A stretch of 64,000 nt of DNA from positions 62,001-126,000 of the forward strand of contig NZ_RZRU01000011.1 of NCBI RefSeq assembly GCF_003997495.1, written 5' to 3'. The first letter of the stretch is position 1, and every line of letters starts with the position of its first letter. Position numbers and translations under genes: made by a program. Source of the stretch: Mesorhizobium sp. M7A.F.Ca.US.008.03.1.1. Its GTDB lineage: Bacteria; Pseudomonadota; Alphaproteobacteria; Rhizobiales; Rhizobiaceae. This document shows, piece after piece, positions 45,210 through 53,734 of this stretch. A model generated the notes under the pieces. The model did no database searches. It was not told the origin of the DNA and saw only the letters and a list, made by a program, of their open reading frames with translations.

Positions 45210-45812
45210 TCAGTTGTTGTCCGCGGGGGCCGCGCCATCGGCGGGCGCTGCGCCATCGGCCGGAGCGGCGGCTCCGTCGGCGGGCGCGGCAGGTGCTGCC
45301 TGCGCCTTTGCCTTGGCGGCTGCGGCCAGCGTTTCGCCGACCTGCTGGGCGAGATCGCGGCCGAGGCCGTTCTGCCAGATGTCGGCTGCCTTGACCAGTT
45401 CGCGGGTCACCGTCGGGCCGCTATCGAGCAGCTTCTTGCCCGAATCGGAATTGTAGAAGGCGGCGATGTCAGCCAGTTCCTTTTCGGAGAACACTTTTGC
45501 ATAGGCGAGTGCGGCTTCCTTCTCGAGGTCGGCGCGGCGCGAGGCCAGCGCCAGCGCCTTCTCGCTGATCGTCTTGCCGATCAGTTCCTGCATGTCCGGG
45601 TTCTTCTGGATCAGCTGCGATTCGAGCGCTGCGGCTGCCTGCGGCAGGATGTTGTCGAACGGGTCGGTCGCGTGGATCGCAGCGACCGCCGCGCGGGCGG
45701 CCTTCAGGTGCGATTCCGTGACATCCTGCGAAAACGCCGGCGAAGAGAAGGCGAAAACGGCCGAGGCCGCCAGAAGGACGGAAAGGCTGCGAACCCGGTT
45801 ATGCAACATCAT
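45210..45812 (-). CDS. DUF2059 domain-containing secreted protein with Ala-Pro repeat tail
   Basis: A 200-residue protein. The signal peptide (about 1-29, ending PAFS-QD) leads to a helical DUF2059 domain (about 70-165: [20 protein letters not shown] is the hallmark). The tail has four near-exact tandem units of APADGA type (A-P-A-D-G-A with small changes), then ADNN. The tail is low complexity and probably disordered. Its ATG at 45812 overlaps the end of rpiA by 14 bp, so translation is likely coupled. Role unknown. Confidence 0.86.
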   Translation of the reverse strand: MMLHNRVRSLSVLLAASAVFAFSSPAFSQDVTESHLKAARAAVAAIHATDPFDNILPQAAAALESQLIQKNPDMQELIGKTISEKALALASRRADLEKEAALAYAKVFSEKELADIAAFYNSDSGKKLLDSGPTVTRELVKAADIWQNGLGRDLAQQVGETLAAAAKAKAQAAPAAPADGAAAPADGAAPADGAAPADNN

Positions 45813-46530
45813 GATCGGTAGAACTCCCTGGTTTTCGGGCGGCATGGACGGTTTGGATACCGTCGCCGCCGGCGATGATGGCCGCTGAAGCCAGCCCGAT
45901 GAAAAGACCATGCTCGACCACGCCCGGAATGGCGTGGAGAGCATTCGAAAGCGCTCTTGTATCCGGAATGCGGCCAAAAGATGCATCGAGGATAAAATGG
46001 CCGCCGTCTGTAACAAAAGCCTGCTGCCCCGTCATCCTCAATGTGACCGGTCCGGAAAGACCGAGCTTGTCAGCCGCTGCGGCAACCGCGATTTCAGTGG
46101 CGCGCAGGCCGAACGGATTGACTTCGATCGGCAGGGGAAAACGGCCGAGCGTCTCGACCATCTTGGAGCGGTCGGCGATGACGATCATGCGCTGGGACGC
46201 CGCGGCGACGATCTTCTCGCGCAGCAGCGCGCCGCCGCCGCCCTTGATCAAGGTCAGTTCCGGGTCGACTTCGTCGGCGCCGTCGACGGTGAGGTCGAGC
46301 TCTGGCGTTTCCTCCAGCGTCGACAGCGGCACGCCAAGCTCGCGGCACAGCAACGCGGTGCGTTCCGAAGTCGGCACGCCGATGACGGTCATGCCGGTGG
46401 CGACCTTTTCGGCAAGCAGCCGCACGAACTCCTCGGCTGTGGTGCCGGTGCCGATGCCGAGCCGCATGCCGTCGCCCACATGGGCAAGTGCTGCTCGCGC
46501 GGCCTCGACCTTCAACTGCCTTGCATCCAT
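45799..46530 (-). CDS. rpiA: Ribose-5-phosphate isomerase A
   Basis: A 243-residue enzyme that interconverts ribose-5-phosphate and ribulose-5-phosphate. Motifs: [12 protein letters not shown] (phosphate loop), [12 protein letters not shown] (catalytic Asp/Glu), [16 protein letters not shown] and [10 protein letters not shown]. The start at 46530 ([15 protein letters not shown]) matches the family. Overlaps DUF2059 downstream and is divergent from gph. Confidence 0.95.
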   Translation of the reverse strand: MDARQLKVEAARAALAHVGDGMRLGIGTGTTAEEFVRLLAEKVATGMTVIGVPTSERTALLCRELGVPLSTLEETPELDLTVDGADEVDPELTLIKGGGGALLREKIVAAASQRMIVIADRSKMVETLGRFPLPIEVNPFGLRATEIAVAAAADKLGLSGPVTLRMTGQQAFVTDGGHFILDASFGRIPDTRALSNALHAIPGVVEHGLFIGLASAAIIAGGDGIQTVHAARKPGSSTDHDVA

Positions 46531-46591
46531 GTCGGCTATTGTCCCGGAAATTCGCTGCCGGGCTCGTAGCATTTTTGCCGGTCCGGTCAAA

Positions 46592-46646
46592 GCCCTCGGC
46601 GACGGGCTGATTTGCGCCAACAACCCGCCGCCGAGGCGGGTTTTTC
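46592..46646 (+). terminator. Tandem hairpins with a T-run on the plus strand (orphan terminator)
   Basis: A short stem GCCC/GGGC (46592-46606) is followed by AACCCGCC, a 5-nt loop, GGCGGGTT and TTTC (46622-46646). The T-run serves plus-strand transcription, yet no plus-strand gene ends here: the left gene (rpiA) is on the minus strand and gph starts downstream. A small RNA in the rpiA-gph gap or an antisense transcript is possible. Confidence 0.55.
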
Positions 46647-46774
46647 ATGTAGGACGGTCCGCCGCGAACGCCCGGCCTGATGGGCAGGCCAGCCTGAGCG
46701 AGCCGGCCCAGCGCTTGCCTTGACGCGCCGCAGCCGCTATCGCCTGCCCATTGCACACCTGCCCAGGACAGATC

Positions 46775-47458
46775 ATGACCCGACCGATCATCGTGTTCGA
46801 CCTCGACGGTACGCTGATCGACACAGCGCCGGACCTGCTCGACAGCCTGAACCACAGCCTGGCCGCCAGCGAGATCGCCGCGGTTGACGAAGCCGGCTTC
46901 AGGCGTTTTGTAGGTCACGGCGGCCGGGTGATGATCGAGCGGGCGCACGCAGCCCATCAGCGATCGCTTGCCGTCGAGGAGCACGACCGCCTGCTGAAAC
47001 TTTTCCTCGACCACTACACGCTCAACATCCCCGGCAAATCGCGCCCCTACCCCGGTGTCGTCGAGGCAATCGCACGCTTCGAGGAGGCCGGCTATATCCT
47101 CGCCATCTGCACCAACAAATACGAAGCCAACTCGCTGGCGCTGATCGAGGCGCTCGGCCTGACCAGACATTTCTCCGCGATCGCCGGGCAGGACACGTTC
47201 GCCTTCCGCAAGCCCGACCCGCGCCACCTGATCGAGACCATCAAGCTGGCCGGCGGCGACCCGCACCGCGCGCTGATGGTCGGCGATTCGCAAACCGACA
47301 TCGACACGGCGAAAGCCGCCGGCATCCCGGTGGTGGCGGTCGATTTCGGCTACACCGACCGCCATGTTCGCGAGTTCGAACCCTCGGCGGTCATCTCGCA
47401 TTTCGACGCGCTGACGCTCGATCTGGCGCAGAAGCTGATTGCCGCTGCCGGAAACTGA
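46775..47458 (+). CDS. gph: Phosphoglycolate phosphatase
   Basis: A 227-residue HAD phosphatase. Nucleophile motif FDLDGTLIDT, ICTNKYEANS, FRKPDPRHL and the metal motif MVGDSQTDIDTAKAAG are intact, and the length fits Gph. It removes phosphate from 2-phosphoglycolate made during DNA repair or oxygenation. The ATG at 46775 is chosen over one 8 codons upstream because the family begins MTRPIIVFDLDG. Confidence 0.9.
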   Translation: MTRPIIVFDLDGTLIDTAPDLLDSLNHSLAASEIAAVDEAGFRRFVGHGGRVMIERAHAAHQRSLAVEEHDRLLKLFLDHYTLNIPGKSRPYPGVVEAIARFEEAGYILAICTNKYEANSLALIEALGLTRHFSAIAGQDTFAFRKPDPRHLIETIKLAGGDPHRALMVGDSQTDIDTAKAAGIPVVAVDFGYTDRHVREFEPSAVISHFDALTLDLAQKLIAAAGN

Positions 47459-47596
47459 CCGGAAAGCGGCCGGCATCGCGTCGGAGACCGGCTGAAAGGA
47501 CGGCAAATCCGATCCTTGCCGGAACGCCCCACACCGCCTTGACTTCCCGCACCTGCCTCCCTTATATCGCGGCTCGCTTGGCCTTCGGGCAAGAGC

Positions 47597-47671
47597 GGGC
47601 GATTAGCTCAGCGGGAGAGCACACCCTTCACACGGGTGGGGTCGCAGGTTCAATCCCTGCATCGCCCACCA
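47597..47671 (+). tRNA. tRNA-Val (anticodon CAC)
   Basis: A 75-nt tRNA. Acceptor arms GGGCGAT and ATCGCCC, D-arm TTAGCTCAGCGGGAGAGC, anticodon loop TTCACAC with anticodon CAC, T-arm GCAGGTTCAATCCCTGC, and encoded CCA at the end. It reads GUG codons. A degraded excisionase-like gene begins 6 bp downstream on the opposite strand. Confidence 0.95.
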
Positions 47672-47676
47672 AATCC

Positions 47677-47869
47677 CTACGGCAGTCGATTTGTGGCCGC
47701 TGTGAACGCTGCCCCATTGATCAGGTCATCTCCCTCAAATACCGCTCCGATTCGAATTTGAGGATTAACGTGCGCGCGCCCGAATTTGCTCGCACGCAGT
47801 TTGCCTTCGCCAAACAAGTTTATAGAGCATCGACCTAGAGATACCGGCAATGTCCGACCCGCTTGCCAT
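47677..47869 (-). pseudogene. Excisionase/AlpA-like helix-turn-helix protein, frameshifted
   Basis: Read in two frames, the minus strand gives MASGSDIAGISRSMLYK and then LFGEGKLRASKFGRAHV. Joined, this matches the winged-helix core (SRSxLYKLxxEGKLxAxKxGR) of excisionase/AlpA-type HTH_17 proteins. The frame change lies near 47815-47819, where one extra base in AAACTTG breaks the reading. The N-terminus is short and lacks a ribosome site, so it is a remnant. Its position beside the 3' end of tRNA-Val is where integrative elements insert. No integrase is present in the window. Confidence 0.55.
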
Positions 47870-47921
47870 GGTGGTAAAGTCGGCGATGTCTCGTTGTGGA
47901 GATGCCCCGGTCGAGCCGCGA

Positions 47922-48275
47922 TCAGCGCTTCATCGAGTGCAGGATGGCCTGCATGTGCTCTTCCAGGTCGAGTTCACCCCGAGTCTCGGCGGTCAACAGG
48001 TAATCGGCCTTGGCCCGGCGGTCGCCTCGGCTGGTCGCAGGGTAGGAGCAGATGGCCAGCAATGCTTTCTGTTCAATCCGGTCTGCCCTCTCGCGTTCGC
48101 AGCTGCTGCTGCCCGCTTGATGAACAACCCTGTGAAGCCCGACATAGCTGGCTTCGTGGGCTCCGATCAGCGCCCGCAATTCGGGTGAGGCCCCTTCCCC
48201 TTCGGCAAACGTCGGTTCGACGACCGAGGCCACGGCGGCGAACGCAAGAAGTGTACGGCGGGTGACTTCGGGCAT
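47922..48275 (-). CDS. Secreted protein with Tat-type signal (117 aa)
   Basis: The N-terminus MPEVTRRTLLAFAAVASVV carries a twin-Arg signal followed by a hydrophobic stretch and cleavage near TFA. The mature part is a small helical domain (LRALIGAHEASYVGLHRVVH, ELDLEEHMQAILHSMKR) with one Cys pair candidate. No known domain recognised. Export through the Tat system is inferred from the RR motif alone. Confidence 0.6.
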   Translation of the reverse strand: MPEVTRRTLLAFAAVASVVEPTFAEGEGASPELRALIGAHEASYVGLHRVVHQAGSSSCERERADRIEQKALLAICSYPATSRGDRRAKADYLLTAETRGELDLEEHMQAILHSMKR

Positions 48276-48587
48276 GGCTCATATCCCTGCTGCCTGATCA
48301 TGCAGGCACACCATAGCACCGGCGAAGCGGTCCGCAGAGATGCTCGGGGACGCGACCACACTGTCTGCTGACAAAATGTATTCGCTTCCGCAGCCCCCCG
48401 CCCAACGGCCAGTGTGGCCTTAAGTCGCAATGATCGGCCTCCGAAAAGCAGGTTTCGGGCTTCATTGACGCTGCGACCAACACCATATGATGACCCACAG
48501 CCCTCCAAAACGAGAGAAGCTTGCCTTGACACGGTCGCATTGCGGCCATCGGCCGGCAATGGCTATGAACCAGGAACCTGAAAAACC
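48276..48587. other. Intergenic, no supported gene
   Basis: About 310 bp between divergent small genes. Minus-strand open frames here lack ribosome sites and recognisable domains. Confidence 0.5.
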
Positions 48588-48821
48588 ATGCCTGAAAATA
48601 TCAGACCGATTTCGAAAGACGTCCCCCTCATTCAGCTAGGCGTCTATCAGTGCCGCTTCCCGGTGAGCGAAGACCGGTCAGTACCCGGCGGTTATCGTTT
48701 CTGTGCTGGGCCAACTTCGGCGGATCGCGTCTATTGCGATCACCACCACAGCATCGTGACCGCCGTCGACCCTCGTCGAACCCGTTCAGGTCTCCACCCC
48801 GCTCAACGACGCGCCGCGTAA
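48588..48821 (+). CDS. GcrA-like small Cys/His protein (77 aa)
   Basis: The centre of this 77-residue protein, VYQCRFPVSED, YRFCAGP and DRVYCDHHHSIV, follows the C-terminal pattern of GcrA cell-cycle regulators (C-x-[FY]-P ... FC ... YC-x2-H). The N-terminal DNA-binding helix-turn-helix of true GcrA is missing. Stand-alone copies of this C-terminal module occur in rhizobia. It may bind a metal or the sigma factor; function not known. The last 20 residues (from TAVDPRRTRS) are not family-like and may reflect a changed frame. Confidence 0.5.
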   Translation: MPENIRPISKDVPLIQLGVYQCRFPVSEDRSVPGGYRFCAGPTSADRVYCDHHHSIVTAVDPRRTRSGLHPAQRRAA

Positions 48822-49174
48822 GTTAAACGGGCGGCGGCCCGTCGAACCGGTAAGCAAGGGCTCAGCGTGATGCGCTCCACATCAGTTGGGGACATCGTGG
48901 GGGCAACGACATGACGCGTGGAAGACCCCCTGAGTGATAGCTGGCAGCGTTATGGCCGGAATATCACGACTCTTTTTGGGAGGGCCCCCCTTTTCCCGCC
49001 ATATGTGATCTGACTTTCATTAGCGTGTTTTGCAGAAACGGTTTTTGCACATCAGGCGGAGGTTGGATCGTGAGGTTCAATACCGGGGTTGCACCGGGCA
49101 ACCTTCCCGGAGACGATTGTGGAAGAGAGATTGGAATTGCCCGCTCCGTCAATGGCCTTTAGACAACTCGACTC
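48822..49174. other. Intergenic, one doubtful small frame
   Basis: About 350 bp with a C/G-run cluster near 48980-48996. A 30-codon GTG frame (49070-49162) has GGAGG about 8 nt upstream and stops 12 bp before the methyltransferase start, so it could be a leader peptide, but there is no other support. Confidence 0.3.
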
Positions 49175-50330
49175 ATGAACGATGTTTTCCGCCACACGCT
49201 AGTGCATCCGATGGGGAGCGAAGCTCGCCCGTTGCCGTTCGGCAAGAAGGACGCCCAATGGAACCCGGAGATGGTGGTTACCTGTCGCCGGCTGATTGCC
49301 GCGTACAAGGCGACCATGCTGCAGGAGAGCCGGCTCAAGCAAATCACGGACGACGACCTCTGGTCGGCATATGCGCGACAATCTCGGTCAGATGTTCAGC
49401 CTCATTCACGCCGAGGATGCGGAGCAGCTATCGCGCTATCTCGTCGATTTCGGCAAGGAATACACCTGGTTCGGCGGAATTACGACGGGAATAGACGGCT
49501 ATACCTATTGGGATCGCGACGAGCAGTTTGTTGCATACAGCTATTTCGACAAATTGCTCTGCCTGGGCGAGGCGCTCGGAGTCCTGTCGGTGGAAAGCCC
49601 CGAACAGGGGACGGACGGGAAATGGGGCAAGAACAGTCTTCAGGATCCAAACGAGATCGTGGACGCCATAGAGGCCCAACTCGGCATACGCATCATCCCA
49701 CCCGAGGGGCCGGTTCATGTCGCCGGTCTGAAAATCAGGAGTGGCCTGCTCCACTACAGGCACATTAACGCACTCTATCTGGCGACCCGGATACGGGACC
49801 TTGCCGCACCCGAAGACTGCATTTGCGAATTTGGCGGAGGGCTCGGGCTTGCCGCATTCTACCTGAACCGGATGGGCCGCAAGGATGTCACGATCTTCGA
49901 CCTTCCGATCGTGAACGTGCTGTCGGGTTATTTCTTGATCGGAACCCTTGGCCAGGAAGCCGTTTGCCTTGAAGGCGAACCCTCGCGCAGGGACGCCATC
50001 AAACTGAAGGCGAATTGGAATTGCACCAATGAAGCGGACGGCACCTTTCGGGTCACCGCCAACCAGGATTCATTTCCGGAAATCAACCGCCGCATCTTTG
50101 ACGAGTATGTGCAACAGATAAAGCGCATCACATCGGGCTTCTTCCTCAGCATCAATCATGAGGGCGAGCAACTCATCGCCGGGGGCACGCGGCTTCTTCA
50201 CGTTTCGAAGCTGCTGGGTGTCGATCCGAGCTTTGCTCGCACCTACAGGAGCCCCTACTGGCTCCGCCGAGGCTATGTGGAAGAACTGTACCGGATTGAA
50301 AGCGGCACATCAGCGGGCACGGCGGGATAG
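49175..50330 (+). pseudogene. Putative sugar O-methyltransferase, frameshifted
   Basis: Two frames join into one protein of about 385 residues. The N-terminal part (49175 to about 49367) contains WNPEMVVTCRRLIAAYKA and LKQITDDDLWS. The rest continues HMRDNLGQMFSLIHAEDAEQ in the next frame to 50330. Deleting one G from the GG at 49366-49367 restores WS-HMRDN. The SAM-binding region CEFGGGLGLAAFYLNRMGRK, followed by VTIFDLPIVNVLSGYF, fits the putative sugar O-methyltransferase family that decorates surface polysaccharide. If the extra G is a sequence error the gene is intact. No glycan genes surround it. Confidence 0.65.
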
Positions 50331-50462
50331 CCTGCCTGACCGACGGGCTTTCCTTGCCCGACCGTCAAATCGAATGACCTCAAGTCTTCATGGCCGTAAG
50401 TCTCCAGGGAACAAACCGGCTTGCCGGCGAGTTTCTGTGCGACGCAACTTGGGGGAAAGCCC

Positions 50463-50720
50463 ATGTCCAGATTTATCCTGGCGACGAGCGTCGCCGTTCT
50501 TCTCGCCGCCGGGCCGGCCTTGGCCGCTGACGACAAGCCGCTGCCGCCGCCCAACGCCAAGAAATTGTCGGAGATCATCGCCAAGGTCGAGCAGCGCGAC
50601 GGCTTTCGCTATGTGGACGAGGTCGACTGGGACAGCGGCGCCTACACCGTGACCTATTACACGGCGGACAAGGCGAAGGTCGAAATCACCTACGATCCTG
50701 TGACGGCGGAGCCGAAATAG
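50463..50720 (+). CDS. PepSY-like small secreted protein (85 aa)
   Basis: The signal peptide MSRFILATSVAVLLAAGPAL (cleavage after ALA) is followed by a PepSY-type beta-alpha-beta unit: KLSEIIAKVEQRDGFRYVDE, then VDWDSGAYTVTYYTADKAK and VEITYDPVTAEP. The tail YDPVTAEP resembles the D-x-x-T/S-G-E ending of PepSY domains. Such proteins may bind ligands or inhibit proteases in the periplasm. The ATG is supported by GGGGGAAAG upstream. Confidence 0.75.
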   Translation: MSRFILATSVAVLLAAGPALAADDKPLPPPNAKKLSEIIAKVEQRDGFRYVDEVDWDSGAYTVTYYTADKAKVEITYDPVTAEPK

Positions 50721-50790
50721 GGTTTGCCGACAGCGACGTATCCGACGCGCTAGCCCATTCTCGGCCATGGCAATGGCTTTCCGAGCGCCG

Positions 50791-50971
50791 GCGCCGCCCC
50801 TCACCTGCCTGCCGGCATCCTCTCCCCGTATAGTGACGGGGAGAGGGACGCTGTCATCGAAGGTTTTCGCCAATCGCCAGCAGTGCGGAAAGGGTGCCGA
50901 GGTTGCGGGCAGCCCCTTCTCCCCGTCACTATACGGGGAGAAGTGCCCGGCAGGGCGATGAGGGGCGGCGC
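50791..50971. repeat. Nested palindromic repeat element
   Basis: Two arms of about 56 bp (50791-50846 and 50915-50971) are imperfect inverse copies. Each contains its own hairpin: CCTCTCCCCGT / ACGGGGAGAGG (50819-50846) and CTTCTCCCCGT / ACGGGGAGAAG (50916-50943). The outer parts (GCGCCGCCCCTCA, TGAGGGGCGGCGC) also pair. About 68 bp lie between the arms. It resembles short, non-coding palindromic elements dispersed in rhizobial genomes. Confidence 0.75.
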
Positions 50972-51157
50972 CGACTTCGGCTATTGGTGGTTTCAGCCAC
51001 AAGTCGAACTTGTCATTGGTCTGAAGCGATTGTCCTGGCATCGCCTAAAATCGTCCACTCTTGGCGCCGCCGGCCAGCTTGCCAAGGGCGCATCCCCTTG
51101 CGTCAGTCTCGCTTTGATGGCTGACTGTTGCGTCAGGCGCTGCATTGGGGGATGGGC

Positions 51158-51634
51158 ATGGCGACGGCAAAGCACGTGATGAAGCGCCTATTGATGATGT
51201 TGGCCGGCTACTTCGTGTCGGTTTTGGTCGGGCTGATCGCCATCGTGGTGATCTATGGCGTGCTCAGTTCCTTGCCCAACGCGCCCAACTATTTCGATGT
51301 CATGGGCGTTTCGCCGATCGCGGTGCTGCTGGTGCCGCCGCTCGGCATGTTCGTCTATTTCCTGACGATCGTGGTGACCGCGCTGCAGACGCTTATCTTC
51401 GCGCTGATCGCGGAGTTCTTCTCGTTGCGCAATGTCCTGCTGCACATGGTTTTCGGCGCCGGCGCCGCGGTCGGCGGCTTCGCCCTGATCTGGCCGAGCG
51501 CACCAGAGGATATGGACCCGGAGCGCTGGGTCGACATCGGCATCATTGCCGCTGCCGGCCTTGTCGCCGGGTTGCTCTATTGGCTGATCGCCGGGCGCGA
51601 CGCCGGCTTCCGGCGGCCACTGTTCGAGCGCTAA
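51158..51634 (+). CDS. Four-span membrane protein (158 aa)
   Basis: A hydrophobic protein with four predicted spans (about 10-35, 50-80, 85-110, 130-150) and no family I recognise. It has a conserved-looking LLVPPLGMFVYFLTIVVTAL. GGGGG lies 6 nt before the ATG at 51158; an ATG at 51152 is less likely. The stop is 1 bp from the end of the converging L,D-transpeptidase gene. Confidence 0.68.
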   Translation: MATAKHVMKRLLMMLAGYFVSVLVGLIAIVVIYGVLSSLPNAPNYFDVMGVSPIAVLLVPPLGMFVYFLTIVVTALQTLIFALIAEFFSLRNVLLHMVFGAGAAVGGFALIWPSAPEDMDPERWVDIGIIAAAGLVAGLLYWLIAGRDAGFRRPLFER

Positions 51635-51635
51635 A

Positions 51636-53525
51636 TCAGCTCGAAGGCGAGCGCACCGCTTCCGTGGCGTCCAGGGCCTGCTTCAGCCGCGAGTCGCGGT
51701 CGTAGACGTCGCCGAAATATTCGACCTTGCCGGACAGGTCGGGCCAGGCGGTGAAATAGGCGACATAGACCGGGATGGTGCGTGTCACGTTCTCGGTCGA
51801 GTGGCCGTGCTTCAGCTTCTCGGCGATATAGTCCACGGAGGTGCCAAGCACCGCCGCCGCCATGCCGCGCGGGTCCTGCAGCCGCACGCAGCCATGGCTG
51901 AGCGCGCGCATATCACGCTGGAAGAATGATTTCTGCGGCGTGTCGTGCATGTAGATCGCGTGCTTGTTGGGGAACAGGATCTTCAGTTCGCCCAGCGCGT
52001 TGGCCTCGCTCGGCTGCTGGCGAACGCTGTAGGGGATGTTCGAGCCATAGGCGCCCCAATTGACCGCCGACGAAGGAATGCGCTTGCCGCGCGAATCCGT
52101 CACCTCATAGCCGGCCCGATCGAGATAGCCCGGATCGTTGCGCAATCTCGGCAGCATCTCGTTGACGATGATCGACTGCGGCACGCCCCAATAGGGATGG
52201 AAATCGACCTGCTTGATCTGGTCGTAGAAGAAGGAGGTCTGGTTGGTGGTCCGGCCAACGACGACACGCGTCTTGAGCTTTTCCTCGCCATTGTCGATGT
52301 AGCTTGCGGTAAAGGCCGGCTGGTTGATGAAGACGCGCGGGCTGCCGAGATCGGAGGGCAGCCAGCGCAGTTCCTCCAGCGCCACTTCCACCTTCAGCAG
52401 CTTGTCGGCCTTGGATGTTCCAGCCAGCGTCGCGACGGTGCGCGGGCCGATGACCCCGTCGCCCTTCATGCCTGCCTTTTGCTGCACGGCCTTGATGACC
52501 GGGACCAGTTCCGGAACATAGACTTCGCTGGTGGCCAGCCTGGACAGGGTCTCGCCGTAGGCGCCGCCCATTTCGTCATCGAGATTGCGCGCGATCAGGG
52601 TCAGCAGCTTCGGCAGTTCGGGGCTGATCTCGCCCGGCTTCAGCAACAGTTTGGGGTCGACGACGATTTCGTTTTCAGCGCTGGCCTGCAGCGCTTCGAG
52701 TTCGACGCGCAGCGCCTGGTATTCCGCATTCTGCGGATGCCGCCATTCGAGATAGGTGCGCACCTGCTGGGTATGAGCCAGCGTTTTGAGCACGCCTTGC
52801 AGATCGAGCGGCTTGGCCGGGAAATCATAATAGCCGGTCATGCGGTTGGGATCGACACGGCCGTTCTGGGCGTCGTGGGCATAGCGCAGCACACGCGCGG
52901 AAAGCGCCATCTCGAAACGGACGAGCTCTTTCAGTTGCGCATTGGCATCGGCCGACGATGCGCCGGCGGCGGGCACTTCGACCGTATAGTCGGCGGGCGT
53001 GAGGCCATAGCTTGACGCCTCGCCAAGCACCCGCACCGCATCCTGCGCACGGCTGTTGAGGCTGGTTCCGCTTATCCAGATGAAATCCGGATTGGCCGAG
53101 TAGTACGCGATCAGCGCCTTGGCGATGTCGGGCTCGGCTAAGAGTTCATAGTCGCCCAAGCTGGCAACCGCATCACGAAACGCGGCACCCGTAGCAGACG
53201 GAACGAAGGCGGCGTCCTGCGGTGTCGCCGGCTGCGGCGTCGCGGCCAATGCCGAGAAGTCGACGCGCACCAGCCGGTCGGCCTTGTAGGTGTAATAGGA
53301 CGGGCTGCTGATCTTCACATTGCCGCCGCCACCATCGGACACTTTCGGTTTTGGCTTGTTCTTCGGCGGCGGGGGCGGAAACTCGCCTTTCGGCGCATGC
53401 TTGACGCCGCCGCCGAAAAGCATGTCGAAGAGCCCCTGTGCGCCTGCCTGGGGTACACCGAAAGCCAGCGTTGCCGTGATTGCCATCAGCGGCATCACGG
53501 TTGCTTTGTTTCCGAGGAATTTCAT
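51636..53525 (-). CDS. L,D-transpeptidase (YkuD/ErfK-type) with scaffold domain
   Basis: A 629-residue periplasmic enzyme that forms 3-3 peptidoglycan crosslinks or attaches proteins. Signal peptide (about 1-29), a Pro/Lys-rich low-complexity segment (EFPPPPPKNKPKPK), an L,D-transpeptidase scaffold domain (about 110-330), a peptidoglycan-binding unit (about 345-385, QQKAGMKGDGVIGPRTVATL) and the YkuD catalytic domain with SHGCVRLQDP, nucleophile C546 and H544. The length matches the YcbB/LdtD class. Single gene. Confidence 0.93.
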   Translation of the reverse strand: MKFLGNKATVMPLMAITATLAFGVPQAGAQGLFDMLFGGGVKHAPKGEFPPPPPKNKPKPKVSDGGGGNVKISSPSYYTYKADRLVRVDFSALAATPQPATPQDAAFVPSATGAAFRDAVASLGDYELLAEPDIAKALIAYYSANPDFIWISGTSLNSRAQDAVRVLGEASSYGLTPADYTVEVPAAGASSADANAQLKELVRFEMALSARVLRYAHDAQNGRVDPNRMTGYYDFPAKPLDLQGVLKTLAHTQQVRTYLEWRHPQNAEYQALRVELEALQASAENEIVVDPKLLLKPGEISPELPKLLTLIARNLDDEMGGAYGETLSRLATSEVYVPELVPVIKAVQQKAGMKGDGVIGPRTVATLAGTSKADKLLKVEVALEELRWLPSDLGSPRVFINQPAFTASYIDNGEEKLKTRVVVGRTTNQTSFFYDQIKQVDFHPYWGVPQSIIVNEMLPRLRNDPGYLDRAGYEVTDSRGKRIPSSAVNWGAYGSNIPYSVRQQPSEANALGELKILFPNKHAIYMHDTPQKSFFQRDMRALSHGCVRLQDPRGMAAAVLGTSVDYIAEKLKHGHSTENVTRTIPVYVAYFTAWPDLSGKVEYFGDVYDRDSRLKQALDATEAVRSPSS

Positions 53526-53734
53526 GAATCACCCGCTCCGGCCGCAACCGGTTCCCGTTCCGCACGCTAGATCGTCCCGCTCACCGCATGGCGGATGTAA
53601 GGCGCGACTATACTGATTCATACCGATTTCGTTAAGCTTTCATAAATTTTGGAAAGCCTGTTGCAGAACGGTTTCACAAGATCGTGACGGCCGGAGCGGA
53701 GGGTGGTTCCGCCCCAGCCGGAAATCCGTCGGGA

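Noticed and set aside
47672..51000. Second copy of the tRNA-Val 3' end as an attachment site
   Set aside because: I found no repeat of the last 20 bases of the tRNA downstream in this window.
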